From CAZWSX01 sp964636985 (GTDB taxonomy: Bacteria > Planctomycetota > Planctomycetia > Pirellulales > Pirellulaceae), in the NCBI GenBank assembly GCA_964636985.1, contig CAZWSX010000019.1, positions 82,478-146,477 of the forward strand: a stretch of DNA of 64,000 nt, read 5' to 3'. The position numbers and the translations under genes are program-made. Below are positions 44,619-53,474 of this stretch, piece after piece. The notes under the pieces are model-generated. The model searched no databases. It saw only the letters and a program-made list of their open reading frames with translations, and was not told where the DNA came from. The stretch's first letter is position 1, and every line of letters starts with the position of its first letter.

Positions 44619-45326
44619 ATGCCGCTGGAAATTTGCATCGAGACCATTTCTTCCGCCATTGCCGCCAAAGACGGTGGCGCCGATCGAATCGAAGTCTGCA
44701 GCGCGCTCGGGGTGGGAGGCGTCACGCCTTCTCTGGGCCTGGTTGAACAGTGCGTTGCACTAGGCAGCATCGGCGTGATGGCGATGGTCCGACCGCACGG
44801 CGGCGATTTTTGCTACTCGGCCGACGAAGTTAGCGCGATGTGTCGCGACATTCGTCAGTTCAAGGAAGAAGGCGTTCAGGGGGTCGTCTTCGGCGCGCTG
44901 ACACCCGAGGGGAAGATCGACCGACGCGCCTGCGAGCGGCTCATGGAAGCCGCGCGTCCGCTTGAGGTCACTTTTCATCGAGCGTTCGATAAAACCACAC
45001 ATCCTATGGCCGCGCTCGACGATTTGCTCCAGCTCGGCTTCGAGCGGTTATTAACATCAGGCCAAGCCAAGACCGCAGTCGAAGGGGCCGCGCTCATCCG
45101 GCGATTGGTCGAACACGCAGGCGAGCGCTTGTCGATCATTGTTGGTGGCGGCGTCCGTCCGGAAAATGTCGCCGCCTTACTGTCGACTGGATCCAAGGAG
45201 TTCCATGCGAGTGCCCGCAAGCACGGAGCCAACGGCGACGGGGATGACCTGGGCCTCGTTCACGCCGTGTTTGAGACCGACACCGACGTGGTAACCAGGC
45301 TTTCGAGAGCGATTCGGGGCCATTAA
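44619..45326 (+). CDS. cutC: CutC family protein
   Basis: A protein of 235 residues, normal for CutC, a TIM-barrel protein. Motifs are GADRIEVCSALGVGGVTPSL, VMVRPHGGDFCYS-type sequence, VQGVVFGALTPEGKID, VTFHRAFDKT, RLLTSGQAKTA and VGGGVRPENV. The protein was first linked to copper homeostasis in E. coli but its reaction is disputed. The ATG overlaps no other frame and follows the previous stop by one base. Confidence 0.93.
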   Translation: MPLEICIETISSAIAAKDGGADRIEVCSALGVGGVTPSLGLVEQCVALGSIGVMAMVRPHGGDFCYSADEVSAMCRDIRQFKEEGVQGVVFGALTPEGKIDRRACERLMEAARPLEVTFHRAFDKTTHPMAALDDLLQLGFERLLTSGQAKTAVEGAALIRRLVEHAGERLSIIVGGGVRPENVAALLSTGSKEFHASARKHGANGDGDDLGLVHAVFETDTDVVTRLSRAIRGH

Positions 45327-45327
45327 C

Positions 45328-45342
45328 GGCCTATTTTAGGCC
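45328..45342 (+). terminator. possible weak terminator hairpin after cutC
   Basis: A short perfect hairpin GGCCTA-TTT-TAGGCC begins two bases after the cutC stop. There is no long T tract, so termination would be weak. It separates cutC from the GGE-protein/Dop operon. Confidence 0.35.
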
Positions 45343-45448
45343 CCTTCCTGATTTGTTCGCGGTGGCCGTGTGTTGCCCCGACTAGTCCTCACGACTACAG
45401 TGAAAGGACAGGCCCGTAGTTACGCCTCGTCATTGGGAGTGAGTGGGT

Positions 45449-45622
45449 ATGGCCGCGAACGAAGTGATCGAAACCGCTGAAAAGAAGGCCGTCGACAACG
45501 CCGCCACGTCGGAAGGAATTTCGGCGGAATGGGCGAAAGTAATCGTCCAAGTTGCCACCGATGCCGCCCGCGACCCGCTTCGCTATGTGGCGGAGACCGT
45601 CGTGCCTAACGGTGGGGAATGA
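45449..45622 (+). CDS. 57-residue acidic Pup-like protein ending in Gly-Gly-Glu
   Basis: The frame starts at an ATG nine bases after GGAG and reads MAANEVIETAEKKAVDNAAT through to a C-terminus RYVAETVVPNGGE. It is small (57 aa) and acidic (10 Asp/Glu against 5 Lys/Arg). It is probably helical near 25-50 and ends in the exact GGE tail that Pup carries when ready for ligation. Its TGA overlaps by 4 bp the ATG of a Dop/PafA-family gene, as expected if it is that enzyme's substrate. Overall sequence similarity to actinobacterial Pup or to UBact is not obvious, so the assignment rests on tail, size, charge and coupling. Confidence 0.72.
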   Translation: MAANEVIETAEKKAVDNAATSEGISAEWAKVIVQVATDAARDPLRYVAETVVPNGGE

Positions 45623-47379
45623 AGCCGATTTTCCGCCGGCTATTGGGGATCGAAACCGAGTACGCGGTGATCGCCAAACCGCCGGAAGGAGAACCGCTGC
45701 CCTCGCGGAGCGAAGTCTACAACCGCATCCTACTGGGCGTCTCCAGGCAACTGCCGGCTGTCCGAACGTACAACTTCAAGGAAGGCGCCTTCTTAGCGAC
45801 GGGCGGCGCGATCTGGCTTGAAGCCGATTCCGACCGTGCTTCCACCGGGACCTTGATCGAGGGTTCTTCTCCCGAGTGCCGCTCACCGCGCGAACTCCTG
45901 GCTCACCAGCGCGCTCAGGACAGATGTTTTGAACGAGCGTCGCGGACCACCGCGAGCGAGAGTTCGTTTCGCATCCACAAAAACTGCCGCGACTCGGCGG
46001 GAAACCTGTACGGCATTCACGAAAACTACGACGCCGAGTTTGCCCGCGGATGGCGTCTCTGGCTGTGGCGCATTGGTTTGGTGGCGATCTTGCCGCTCGC
46101 CTTCATTAGCTGTGTATCGTCGGTTGTGGTGATGGGCCTGGCTATCACCTACGAACTTTTGTTCGCCCGGCTGCTCCTAGCGAGTTTGGGCTTGGAATCT
46201 CGCGACACCTGGCTGACGCGGTTAATCGTCGGCACCGATCGTGCGCAGGGCCGAGAGCAATCGGGGCCTGCGTGGCTCGACTCGCTCGCGCTGTTTTGTT
46301 TGTTCATCACTCAGGCTCCGCTCGCCATCGCGCTATCGGGACTGCTTGGAATCTGCGCGTTCCATCGCGTCCGTTCGCGGTTGCTGCCGTTCCTTATTTC
46401 GCGGCCGGTGATTTCCGGGGCAGGGTGGCTCGATCCTTCCGGCGCGTTTCATATTTCGGAGCGAGGGCCTGCCTTAACGCACGTGTGGGGCCACAACGGA
46501 TTTTGGCGTGAACGGACCATCTTCGTCTTCGGCAACTTCATCAAGCTGCTGGGGGGCGACGTGATGCTCGCCCCGTACGAACTCCCCGAAATGTTTCGCC
46601 CCCGTCAGCGACTGCAAATTGGCCTAGGCGATTCGAACCAGTGCGAGACGGCCGAGTATCTCAAAATCGCCACCACGGCCTTGGTGCTCGATTGCATCGA
46701 AGCCGATATGTTACCTCTGCCGCCGAAAGTCTATCGGCCCATGAAGGCGCTCAAGCTGGTGTGCGCCGATGTCACGTGCTCGGCCCCCATTTCGACCCGC
46801 GCCGGGACGTGCACGGCCATTGAGATTCAACGGTTTTATTTGCACGCATGCCAGCGCTTCGTCGAAAGCCATCCGCAGCCCTCGGCGGAAGCGAAGCGGG
46901 TGCTACAGCTGTGGGAGCAAACCCTCGACGCCTTGGAATCCCGCCCGATAACGCTGCTGGGCAAAATCGATTGGCTGACAAAGCTTCAATTGCTCGATAC
47001 GGCCGGAAAGGATGCTCGCCCCGAACACCGGAAAAAAATCGACCTCAAGTACCACGAACTTGGTCCAGGCGGGTACTTCCAAAGCTTCTTCTCGAAGGGG
47101 CTCGTCGAGCGGATTGTGACCGACGACGAAATCGATCGCGCCAGCCGCCTTCCACCAGTCGACACGCCCGCCACGCAACGCGGCATGTTGATTCGAGAGT
47201 TTGCCAACGGATCCGAACCGCTGTGGGTCAACTGGAAATGGGTGCGACTGGGGGCCCACCCGAAAGTGAAGTGGATTCCACTGGTCGACAAAGAAGACGC
47301 CGCGCGCAAAGGGCCAGCGAAAACGCCACGGACCAACGAACGGGCCTCAGCCAGCTCCGACGACGATTGGGCCGAGTAG
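45619..47379 (+). CDS. Dop/PafA-family (Pup ligase/deamidase) homologue with inserted membrane segments
   Basis: A protein of 586 residues. Dop/PafA landmarks are RRLLGIETEYAVIA (residues 6-19, nucleotide/metal Glu), LIEGSSPECRSPRELLAHQR (88-107, the HPEYxxPEC region), IHKNCRDSAGNLYGIHENYD (about 118-137), ISGAGWLDPSGAFHISER and QIGLGDSNQCETAEYLKIA. Between the HENYD and SGAGW blocks is an insert of about 130 residues with two or three hydrophobic stretches (ILPLAFISCVSSVVVMGLAI; LDSLALFCLFITQAPLAIAL), absent from soluble Dop/PafA. The position of the PafA catalytic Asp reads WLEAD here. The enzyme would form or cleave an isopeptide bond to the GGE protein at the membrane. Confidence 0.85.
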   Translation: MKPIFRRLLGIETEYAVIAKPPEGEPLPSRSEVYNRILLGVSRQLPAVRTYNFKEGAFLATGGAIWLEADSDRASTGTLIEGSSPECRSPRELLAHQRAQDRCFERASRTTASESSFRIHKNCRDSAGNLYGIHENYDAEFARGWRLWLWRIGLVAILPLAFISCVSSVVVMGLAITYELLFARLLLASLGLESRDTWLTRLIVGTDRAQGREQSGPAWLDSLALFCLFITQAPLAIALSGLLGICAFHRVRSRLLPFLISRPVISGAGWLDPSGAFHISERGPALTHVWGHNGFWRERTIFVFGNFIKLLGGDVMLAPYELPEMFRPRQRLQIGLGDSNQCETAEYLKIATTALVLDCIEADMLPLPPKVYRPMKALKLVCADVTCSAPISTRAGTCTAIEIQRFYLHACQRFVESHPQPSAEAKRVLQLWEQTLDALESRPITLLGKIDWLTKLQLLDTAGKDARPEHRKKIDLKYHELGPGGYFQSFFSKGLVERIVTDDEIDRASRLPPVDTPATQRGMLIREFANGSEPLWVNWKWVRLGAHPKVKWIPLVDKEDAARKGPAKTPRTNERASASSDDDWAE

Positions 47380-47388
47380 CCCTCAACT

Positions 47389-47802
47389 CTACTGTTTCTC
47401 GATCCGAAACAGCCGGCACGCGAATACCACCCAAGAAGCGATCGCGCACACCCCGCCAAAGGGCACGACCTGCGTGAACATCTTGTCCCCCGTCACTGCG
47501 GCCGCATAAAGGCCGCCCGAAAAGAGCGTGATCGCAACCACGGCTAATCCAGCGGCGATCATAACGGCAGTCGAGCGGCCCGTTGCTGCGATGGTGATCC
47601 CGCCGAGCACCAACAGCGTCGCCTCGACCATGTGGTAGCGGACGCCGGTGTCCCACCGCTCGATCGCTTTGGCGACGACAGCCGGATCGGATTCGGTTTT
47701 CTCTAAGGCCCCCTTGAGCGCGTGCGCGCCGACAGCTCCCAGCCCGATGGCAATCGCCATGAGGAGCGCACCGAGTCCGGCGATGAACTGATGTGGTTTC
47801 AT
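47389..47802 (-). CDS. DUF423 family membrane protein
   Basis: A protein of 137 residues from the ATG at 47800-47802 (MKPHQFIAGLGALLM). Four hydrophobic helices and the family signature GLGAVGAHALKGALEKT, WDTGVRYHMVEATLLVL and LFSGGLYAAA identify DUF423. The function is unknown. It converges on the Dop-like gene with nine bases between stops. Confidence 0.92.
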   Translation of the reverse strand: MKPHQFIAGLGALLMAIAIGLGAVGAHALKGALEKTESDPAVVAKAIERWDTGVRYHMVEATLLVLGGITIAATGRSTAVMIAAGLAVVAITLFSGGLYAAAVTGDKMFTQVVPFGGVCAIASWVVFACRLFRIEKQ

Positions 47803-48095
47803 TGAGATTTCAAAAGCAAGACGATGTGCCGCCACAGGATAAAGAGACCATTCTATCACGGGTGCTCGCCGAAGAGCTTTGTTCGATGCCACGCCACTTC
47901 GATCGGCGAGGTGGCGCCCCGGTAAGCCCCTCGCCCGACGCCATGCGAATAGCGGCGTTCGATTCGACCCTGCGAACGTTTCACCAAAAATCGGCCTCAG
48001 GAAAATCGGTATTCTCCTGGGCACCGAAATTGCAGATCATTCCTCAGCGGAGTAGTTGATGCCTGGTCCACGAGGAACCCTAGCGAGGTGCTCGG

Positions 48096-48329
48096 ATGCT
48101 CGAAATCAAAGATCCTGTCGTGAACTGTGATCTGTGTCCCGCGGTCGAAAATGTCGTCGTCGTTATGGTCGATGCTGGCCAGCGAAAGTCGAACGAAGGA
48201 AAGTCGCTCTGCCGCTCCCCCCGCGATCCCGAGGCAGGTTGGAGTGGCATTTGGATTGTGCCAATGCTCGGCGCCTCCCTGGCGTTTTGGGGCGCGGTCA
48301 GCTGGGGCCTGATCGGCTTACTGTTTTGA
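48096..48329 (+). CDS. small putative single-pass membrane protein, hypothetical
   Basis: A 77-residue frame with GAGG nine bases before the ATG. The N-terminal half is soluble with two Cys (NCDLCPA) and the C-terminal 27 residues form one helix (IWIVPMLGASLAFWGAVSWG). I recognise no family. It is isolated between opposite-strand genes, and coding status rests only on the ribosome site and the well-formed helix. Confidence 0.4.
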   Translation: MLEIKDPVVNCDLCPAVENVVVVMVDAGQRKSNEGKSLCRSPRDPEAGWSGIWIVPMLGASLAFWGAVSWGLIGLLF

Positions 48330-48500
48330 GGCTGAACGAGGCACAAGTCGGTTTTTAAGCAAACGTTTCGGCTTCAAGCATGAGACGCCTCTGCCTGGCG
48401 TCCGGCTACTTTGGTAACGCTTGCTGCCGAACTCGCCTGGAGCGTGAAGTTCCACCTCCCAGGCGGCGAAGCCCGATAGTTGCCTCGCGACCCGAATCCT

Positions 48501-49385
48501 CTATCCACTTTTTCGCGACTTCGCATGAGGGGCCCGCGCGGAGGCTCTCTTGCCACTCGCTTTCTTGACAACAGTTGGTGCCGTCGCAGACTTCCCGTTC
48601 TTCCTCTTCGCATCGTCCAAACTCTTTTTCAACGCATCCATCAAATTGATGATCCGCGGCGCCTGCTTCTCTGGTGGCGCCACCACCTTCTTGCCAGCTA
48701 CTTTAGCGTCAATCAGTTTCTTCAGCCGCACTTCGTAGCGGTCGGTAAATTCACCAAGGTCCGGCTTCTTTTGCAGGTACGACTGGAGCAACGTCTTGGT
48801 GAGTTCGATCTCGCGCTTGGGCAGGTCGATCTTGCCAGCGTCGAATGGAACCGTGTCGGCGGGAATGATTTCCGATTCGAAATTCAGTGCCGTCATCGTC
48901 AACAGGTGTTCGCGTGGACGAACCAGAACCAATTCATCCCTGCGAAACAGCACGACCTTCCCAATCACTTGTTGGTTTTGGTCTGTCAGGCAACGATGAA
49001 GCAGCGCGTACGCTTCGGTTCCCGCTTTGCCGTTTGGCGCCAGGTAGTAGCTCTTGTCCGAGAAGTAGATCGGATCGATCGCGTCGCCACCGACAACGGC
49101 GTCGATGGTCACGGTGCGATCACGCTCTTCGTTCAGTTGCTTGAGTTCGTCGGGCTCGATGACAACATATTGTCCTTTCGTGTACTCGTAGCCGGAGACG
49201 ATTTCGCTATTGGAAACCGCGCCGTGAATGGGGCACGTCTTCTCGTACTTGATGCGGCTATTGCATTTAGCGTGAAGTTGATGGAGCGAAATCTGCTCGT
49301 GCGCGTTGTGCACCGCATATCCCTGAATCGGGACCGAAACGAGGCTGAGACGAAGAAAACCGGACCAACTGGGACGCGTAGCCAT
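48501..49385 (-). CDS. ku: Ku protein of non-homologous end joining
   Basis: A protein of 294 residues. The Ku beta-barrel is recognisable in WSGFLRLSLVSVPIQGYAVH, ISLHQLHAKCNSRIKYEKTC, and GYEYTKGQYVVIEPDELKQL. The bridge and C-terminal regions include RRDELVLVRPREHLLTMTAL. The C-terminus is a Lys/Ala/Arg-rich basic tail, as in many bacterial Ku proteins. It binds DNA ends as a homodimer and recruits a ligase, usually LigD. No LigD is present in the window. Confidence 0.96.
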   Translation of the reverse strand: MATRPSWSGFLRLSLVSVPIQGYAVHNAHEQISLHQLHAKCNSRIKYEKTCPIHGAVSNSEIVSGYEYTKGQYVVIEPDELKQLNEERDRTVTIDAVVGGDAIDPIYFSDKSYYLAPNGKAGTEAYALLHRCLTDQNQQVIGKVVLFRRDELVLVRPREHLLTMTALNFESEIIPADTVPFDAGKIDLPKREIELTKTLLQSYLQKKPDLGEFTDRYEVRLKKLIDAKVAGKKVVAPPEKQAPRIINLMDALKKSLDDAKRKNGKSATAPTVVKKASGKRASARAPHAKSRKSG

Positions 49386-49761
49386 GATGCACCTCTTGGG
49401 ATGCTAGCAGAGCAAGCTACGGCCGCGCCAGCCAACAAGTTTTCAACCAGAGAAGTGGTTAATCCCGTAAAAAGCCGCAAGAAATGGCTAGGTCGGCGGA
49501 TCGGACACCGAAACACCATTTTGTTGGTGGCTGTTTGCCGCCCGCCGCGACTGAACACCGCCCAGCGGGCGCTCTTATTGCCAGCATTGTCGTTTCGCCA
49601 CTGGTAGAATGGCGACCGACCGTTTCCCATCTTTGCCTCCCACGACAGCCTTCCCCGGACGGCGGCGACCCTACCCCTCCCGCGTCGCGAGCCATTAATT
49701 GAAATCCCGCGCCTCGCCCAACGTGCTTCATCACGTGTCGCGAGCGATTCCGGAGTTTCGT
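49386..49761. other. divergent intergenic region, 376 bp
   Basis: This lies between ku (minus) and the first DUF1501 gene (plus), so it should carry both promoters. A ribosome site CGGAG precedes the DUF1501 ATG. Open frames in this stretch look like chance. No repeat or RNA gene was seen. Confidence 0.5.
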
Positions 49762-51234
49762 ATGCCTCTAGCGATTCCGAACCATCCTTTGCGTAGTCGA
49801 CGGACCATGCTGCAAGCGGGCTCGGTAGGCCTGCTTGGACTGGGCTTGAATCACGTTGCCGCGCTCCAAGGGGCCGATATCGTTTCGCAACCCGAAGGGG
49901 GCGGCAAAGCGAAAGCGGTGATCTTCGTCTTTCTCTCGGGCGGCTTGACTCAGCACGACAGTTTCGACCCCAAGCCCGAGGCGCCGGCCGATATCCGCGG
50001 CGAGTTCTCACCGATCGCTACGCAAACTCCGGGAGTGCACGTTTGCGAGCACATGCCGATGCTCGCCGCCCGCAGCAAAAAGTGGAGCCTGATTCGCTCG
50101 CTGACGACGCCCCACAACGAGCACTCGCAAGGACACACCTCGATTCTCACGGGCCGCACCTTGATGCCGGCTGGCTACAACCCGGAGAAGCCGCTTCCTA
50201 CCGACTGGCCGTCGATCGCATCGATCGTTGGCGACGTCGTCCCAAAGCGAGTCAATAATCTGCCGCCGGCGGTGGTGTTGCCCGAGCGACTGGTGCATCG
50301 CACCGGCCGCGTCATTCCGGGGCAATTCGGCGGCATCATGGGGAATCGGCGCGATCCGTGGTTCATCGAGGCCTCGCCGTTTAACTCCAACTCCTACGGC
50401 GCGTATCCCGAGTACGAGTTCCACTTCGTTCGCGGCCGCGAGCGGAACAAGGACCTGGTGTTCCAATCCCCCAATCTCAGTTTGCCGGAGGGGCTGAGCG
50501 GTTACCGGCTGACCGATCGAGACGGCTTGCGCGTGCTGTTGGATCAACAGCGATCGAATCTGGAGCGAACCGCATCCATCGAATCGTTCGATCGCCATCG
50601 TCAGGCGGCGATTGGGCTTCTGACCGACGCCAAAGTTCAACGGGCGTTCGACGTGCAAAATGCCGACGCCCAAACGCTTGATCGCTACGGCCGCAATGCG
50701 TTCGGCTGGTCGCTACTGATGGCACGGCAACTGGTTCAGGCTGGCGTGAATCTGGTTCAAGTCAACCTCGGCAACAACGAATCGTGGGACACGCACGACA
50801 ATAACTTTCCGTTGCTGAAAGACTGCCTTTTGCCGCCAATGGATCGCGGCATGTCGGCGCTGTTGGACGACTTGCAATCGCTAGGCATGCTGGACGAGAC
50901 GCTGATCGTGATGGCCGGCGAGATGGGCCGCACTCCCAAAGTGAACGCCGCTAATCGCAGCCCGGGCGCCAAAGCGGGCCGCGACCACTGGGGAGCCGTT
51001 CAATCCGTGCTAGTCGCCGGCGGCGGAGTCCAAGGAGGCGTCGTCATAGGTGCCTCCGACAAGATGGGTGCGTTTCCAACCGCCGATGCGCAGCGCCCCG
51101 AGAACCTCGCCGCGACGATCTATCACGCGCTAGGCATACCGCAAACCGCCGCCTGGAAAGACGATACCGACCGTCCGCACCACGTTTATAACGGCGAGCC
51201 CATCGCACATCTGTTTTCCGGTGCCGCGAGCTGA
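49762..51234 (+). CDS. DUF1501 domain protein with Tat signal
   Basis: A protein of 490 residues from the ATG at 49762, six bases after GGAG; the ORF opens 21 codons earlier without signals. The N-terminus has a twin-arginine signal (RSRRTMLQAGSVGLLGLGL). DUF1501 (sulfatase-like fold) markers are FLSGGLTQHDSFDPKPEAPA, LTTPHNEHSQGHTSILTGRT, NESWDTHDNNFPLLK, MAGEMGRTPKVN and GRDHWGAVQSVLVAGGGVQG. These exported proteins are abundant in planctomycetes and usually paired with PSCyt-DUF1553 genes, as here. The reaction is not established. Confidence 0.93.
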   Translation: MPLAIPNHPLRSRRTMLQAGSVGLLGLGLNHVAALQGADIVSQPEGGGKAKAVIFVFLSGGLTQHDSFDPKPEAPADIRGEFSPIATQTPGVHVCEHMPMLAARSKKWSLIRSLTTPHNEHSQGHTSILTGRTLMPAGYNPEKPLPTDWPSIASIVGDVVPKRVNNLPPAVVLPERLVHRTGRVIPGQFGGIMGNRRDPWFIEASPFNSNSYGAYPEYEFHFVRGRERNKDLVFQSPNLSLPEGLSGYRLTDRDGLRVLLDQQRSNLERTASIESFDRHRQAAIGLLTDAKVQRAFDVQNADAQTLDRYGRNAFGWSLLMARQLVQAGVNLVQVNLGNNESWDTHDNNFPLLKDCLLPPMDRGMSALLDDLQSLGMLDETLIVMAGEMGRTPKVNAANRSPGAKAGRDHWGAVQSVLVAGGGVQGGVVIGASDKMGAFPTADAQRPENLAATIYHALGIPQTAAWKDDTDRPHHVYNGEPIAHLFSGAAS

Positions 51235-51260
51235 TCTTCACTTCAAACGGGTTGATTGGC

Positions 51261-53471
51261 ATGCCTCATCGCGAAAACAAACTCGTGCTGGAGCTGCCCC
51301 ATCGGTTTGTTTGGATCGCTGTTGCAGGCTTCGTGTTCCTCTTGCTTGTCAGCACGTTTGTCGGCGCGCCGTCTCCCGCTGACGAACCGAATCGCGATGC
51401 GTCGGCACCATTTACGTCGGCGGACTTTGCCGGCAAAATCCAACCCCTGCTTGCAAGTCGCTGCTTGTCGTGTCACGGCCCCGACGCGCAGGAGGGAGGA
51501 TTGCGGCTCGATATTCGCCGCCTGGCTTTGGCCGGCGGCGACACGGCAACGGCTATTGTCCCGCGTGCGAGCGACAAGAGCGCGATGATCGCGCGCGTCA
51601 CGTCGAACGACCCGAAGAACCGCATGCCGCTCGACGACGAGCCGCTGTCGCCCCAGGAGATTCAGCTTCTCAGGGATTGGATCGATGCCGGCGCAATTTG
51701 GCCGGACGAGGTAGCCGGTCACGAGGCCGCTCCGAACCACTGGTCGTTCCAGCCCATCGTCACGGCCAAACCGCCGAATGTCGATTCGTCGTGGGCGCGC
51801 ACGCCTGTGGATGCATTTGTGTTGTCGCGGCTGCGGCAAGATGGGTTGGAACCCTCCGCCGAAGCAGATGGTCGGACGCTGATTCGCCGTTTGAGCTTGG
51901 ATTTACTGGGGCTGCCGCCTTCGCCGGAGGACGTCGAAGAGTTCAAGGCCGACCGGAGCGTCGACGCTTACGAGCGCCTCGTCGATCGTTTGCTCGCGTC
52001 TCCCCGTTTCGGCGAAAGATGGGGCAAGCATTGGCTCGATCTGGCGCGATTTGCCGAGAGCGATGGCTACGAAAACGATGGCCACCGGCCTCACATGTGG
52101 CGTTATCGCGATTGGGTGATCGACGCCATCAATGCCGACATGCCATTCGATCGGTTTACCATCGCGCAGATCGCCGGCGATTTGCTCGACAATGCCACGT
52201 CGCAAGATCGGGTGGCCACTGCGTTCCATCGCAATACCTTGCACAACTCCGCGGGCGGAGCCGACGCCGAGGAGTTTCGCTCGCGGGCGGTCAAGGATCG
52301 CACGGCGGTCACGGCGGCGATTTGGATGGGGCTGACCTGGAATTGTGCTGAGTGCCACACGCACAAGTACGATCCTATCGCGCAGCGCGAGTACTACGGC
52401 CTCTACGCCTTCTTCAACAATGCCGACCACGACTCGGAGGCCGACGTTCCAACAGTCAAGAAGGCCGATCGCATCACTCAGGTTCACGTGCGAGGAAACT
52501 TTCTGGATCTGGGCGCGACTGTCGAGCCTGTGGTCCCGGCCTTCCTGCCTGAATTGAAGCCACGCAACGCGAACGCCGACCGGCTGGACCTCGCTCGTTG
52601 GCTGGTCGCGCCCCAGCATCCGCTCACGGCGCGAGTGGCAGTGAACCACGTGTGGCAGCATTTGTTCGGGAACGGTTTGGTGCCGACGCCCGACAACTTT
52701 GGCCGCAAAGGGGAAAGCCCTACGCATCCGGAATTGCTCGATTGGCTGGCAGCGGAGTTCGCGGGTCTATCCACTTCTGAGCAACCGTTCATGAAGCCAT
52801 GGAGTCGCAAATCGCTGATTCGTTCGATCGTTTGTTCGGCCGTCTACCGACAAATCGCCGTTCGACCAGAGCATCCTCCGGCGATCGATCCCGAGAATCG
52901 GCTGCTCTGGCGACAGAACCGAATCCGCATCGAGGCCGAAACGATTCGCGACGTCGCTCTCGCCGCCAGCGGATTGCTGAACGGCAACGTCGGCGGCCCA
53001 TCGATCCAGCCGCCACTTCCGAAAGGTCTTACACAACTTTCGGAGTTGAAGAACGAACGGTTCCAGGAAGCGAGCGGCAGTCCCTATCGCCGCGGTCTCT
53101 ACGTCCACATGCAACGGACTTTTCCTTATCCGTTGTTCGCCACTTTCGACGGCCCCGACGGGAACACTTGCACGATGCAACGCGATCGCTCGACGACACC
53201 GCTGCAAGCGTTGACGCTTTTGAACGATCCGGCCATCGACGGCTGCGCGCAAGCCTTAGGCAAGCGATTGATGATGGCGACGAACGATCCGCAACGGCGC
53301 ACGGTCCTGGGATTCGAGCTTTGTTTGTCGCGGCCCCCCGACGAACGGGAACGATCGATTGTCGCCGAATTGATCGATCAGACAACGCGCTCGGGCGCGA
53401 GCGACGAGGCCGCGTGGTACGGCGTTGCCAGGATGCTTCTCAACCTCGACGAAACGATCACGCGGGAATAA
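51261..53471 (+). CDS. PSD1 protein: planctomycete cytochrome c (PSCyt1) with DUF1549 and DUF1553
   Basis: A protein of 736 residues from the ATG at 51261 (MPHRENKLVLELP); a TTG three codons earlier is possible. A signal-anchor helix (VWIAVAGFVFLLLVSTFVGA) is followed by a haem-binding PSCyt1 domain with CLSCHGPDAQEGGLRLDIRR. DUF1549 follows (WARTPVDAFVLSRLRQDGLE, SPRFGERWGKHWLDLARFAE, NCAECHTHKYDPI, a second CxxCH), then DUF1553 (VWQHLFGNGLVPTPDNFG, RDRSTTPLQALTLLNDP). It is exported and haem-bearing. It lies between two DUF1501 genes, and its stop is three bases before the second. Confidence 0.94.
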   Translation: MPHRENKLVLELPHRFVWIAVAGFVFLLLVSTFVGAPSPADEPNRDASAPFTSADFAGKIQPLLASRCLSCHGPDAQEGGLRLDIRRLALAGGDTATAIVPRASDKSAMIARVTSNDPKNRMPLDDEPLSPQEIQLLRDWIDAGAIWPDEVAGHEAAPNHWSFQPIVTAKPPNVDSSWARTPVDAFVLSRLRQDGLEPSAEADGRTLIRRLSLDLLGLPPSPEDVEEFKADRSVDAYERLVDRLLASPRFGERWGKHWLDLARFAESDGYENDGHRPHMWRYRDWVIDAINADMPFDRFTIAQIAGDLLDNATSQDRVATAFHRNTLHNSAGGADAEEFRSRAVKDRTAVTAAIWMGLTWNCAECHTHKYDPIAQREYYGLYAFFNNADHDSEADVPTVKKADRITQVHVRGNFLDLGATVEPVVPAFLPELKPRNANADRLDLARWLVAPQHPLTARVAVNHVWQHLFGNGLVPTPDNFGRKGESPTHPELLDWLAAEFAGLSTSEQPFMKPWSRKSLIRSIVCSAVYRQIAVRPEHPPAIDPENRLLWRQNRIRIEAETIRDVALAASGLLNGNVGGPSIQPPLPKGLTQLSELKNERFQEASGSPYRRGLYVHMQRTFPYPLFATFDGPDGNTCTMQRDRSTTPLQALTLLNDPAIDGCAQALGKRLMMATNDPQRRTVLGFELCLSRPPDERERSIVAELIDQTTRSGASDEAAWYGVARMLLNLDETITRE

Positions 53472-53474
53472 GCC

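Noticed and set aside
45449..45622. Calling the mini-protein UBact or true Pup
   Set aside because: The GGE tail and coupling fit, but overall sequence does not clearly match either family, so only 'Pup-like' is claimed.
48501..49385. Complete NHEJ operon with LigD
   Set aside because: Only Ku is present; neighbouring genes are unrelated.
51903..52727. 274-residue minus-strand frame
   Set aside because: Antisense of the PSD1 gene, no translation signals.
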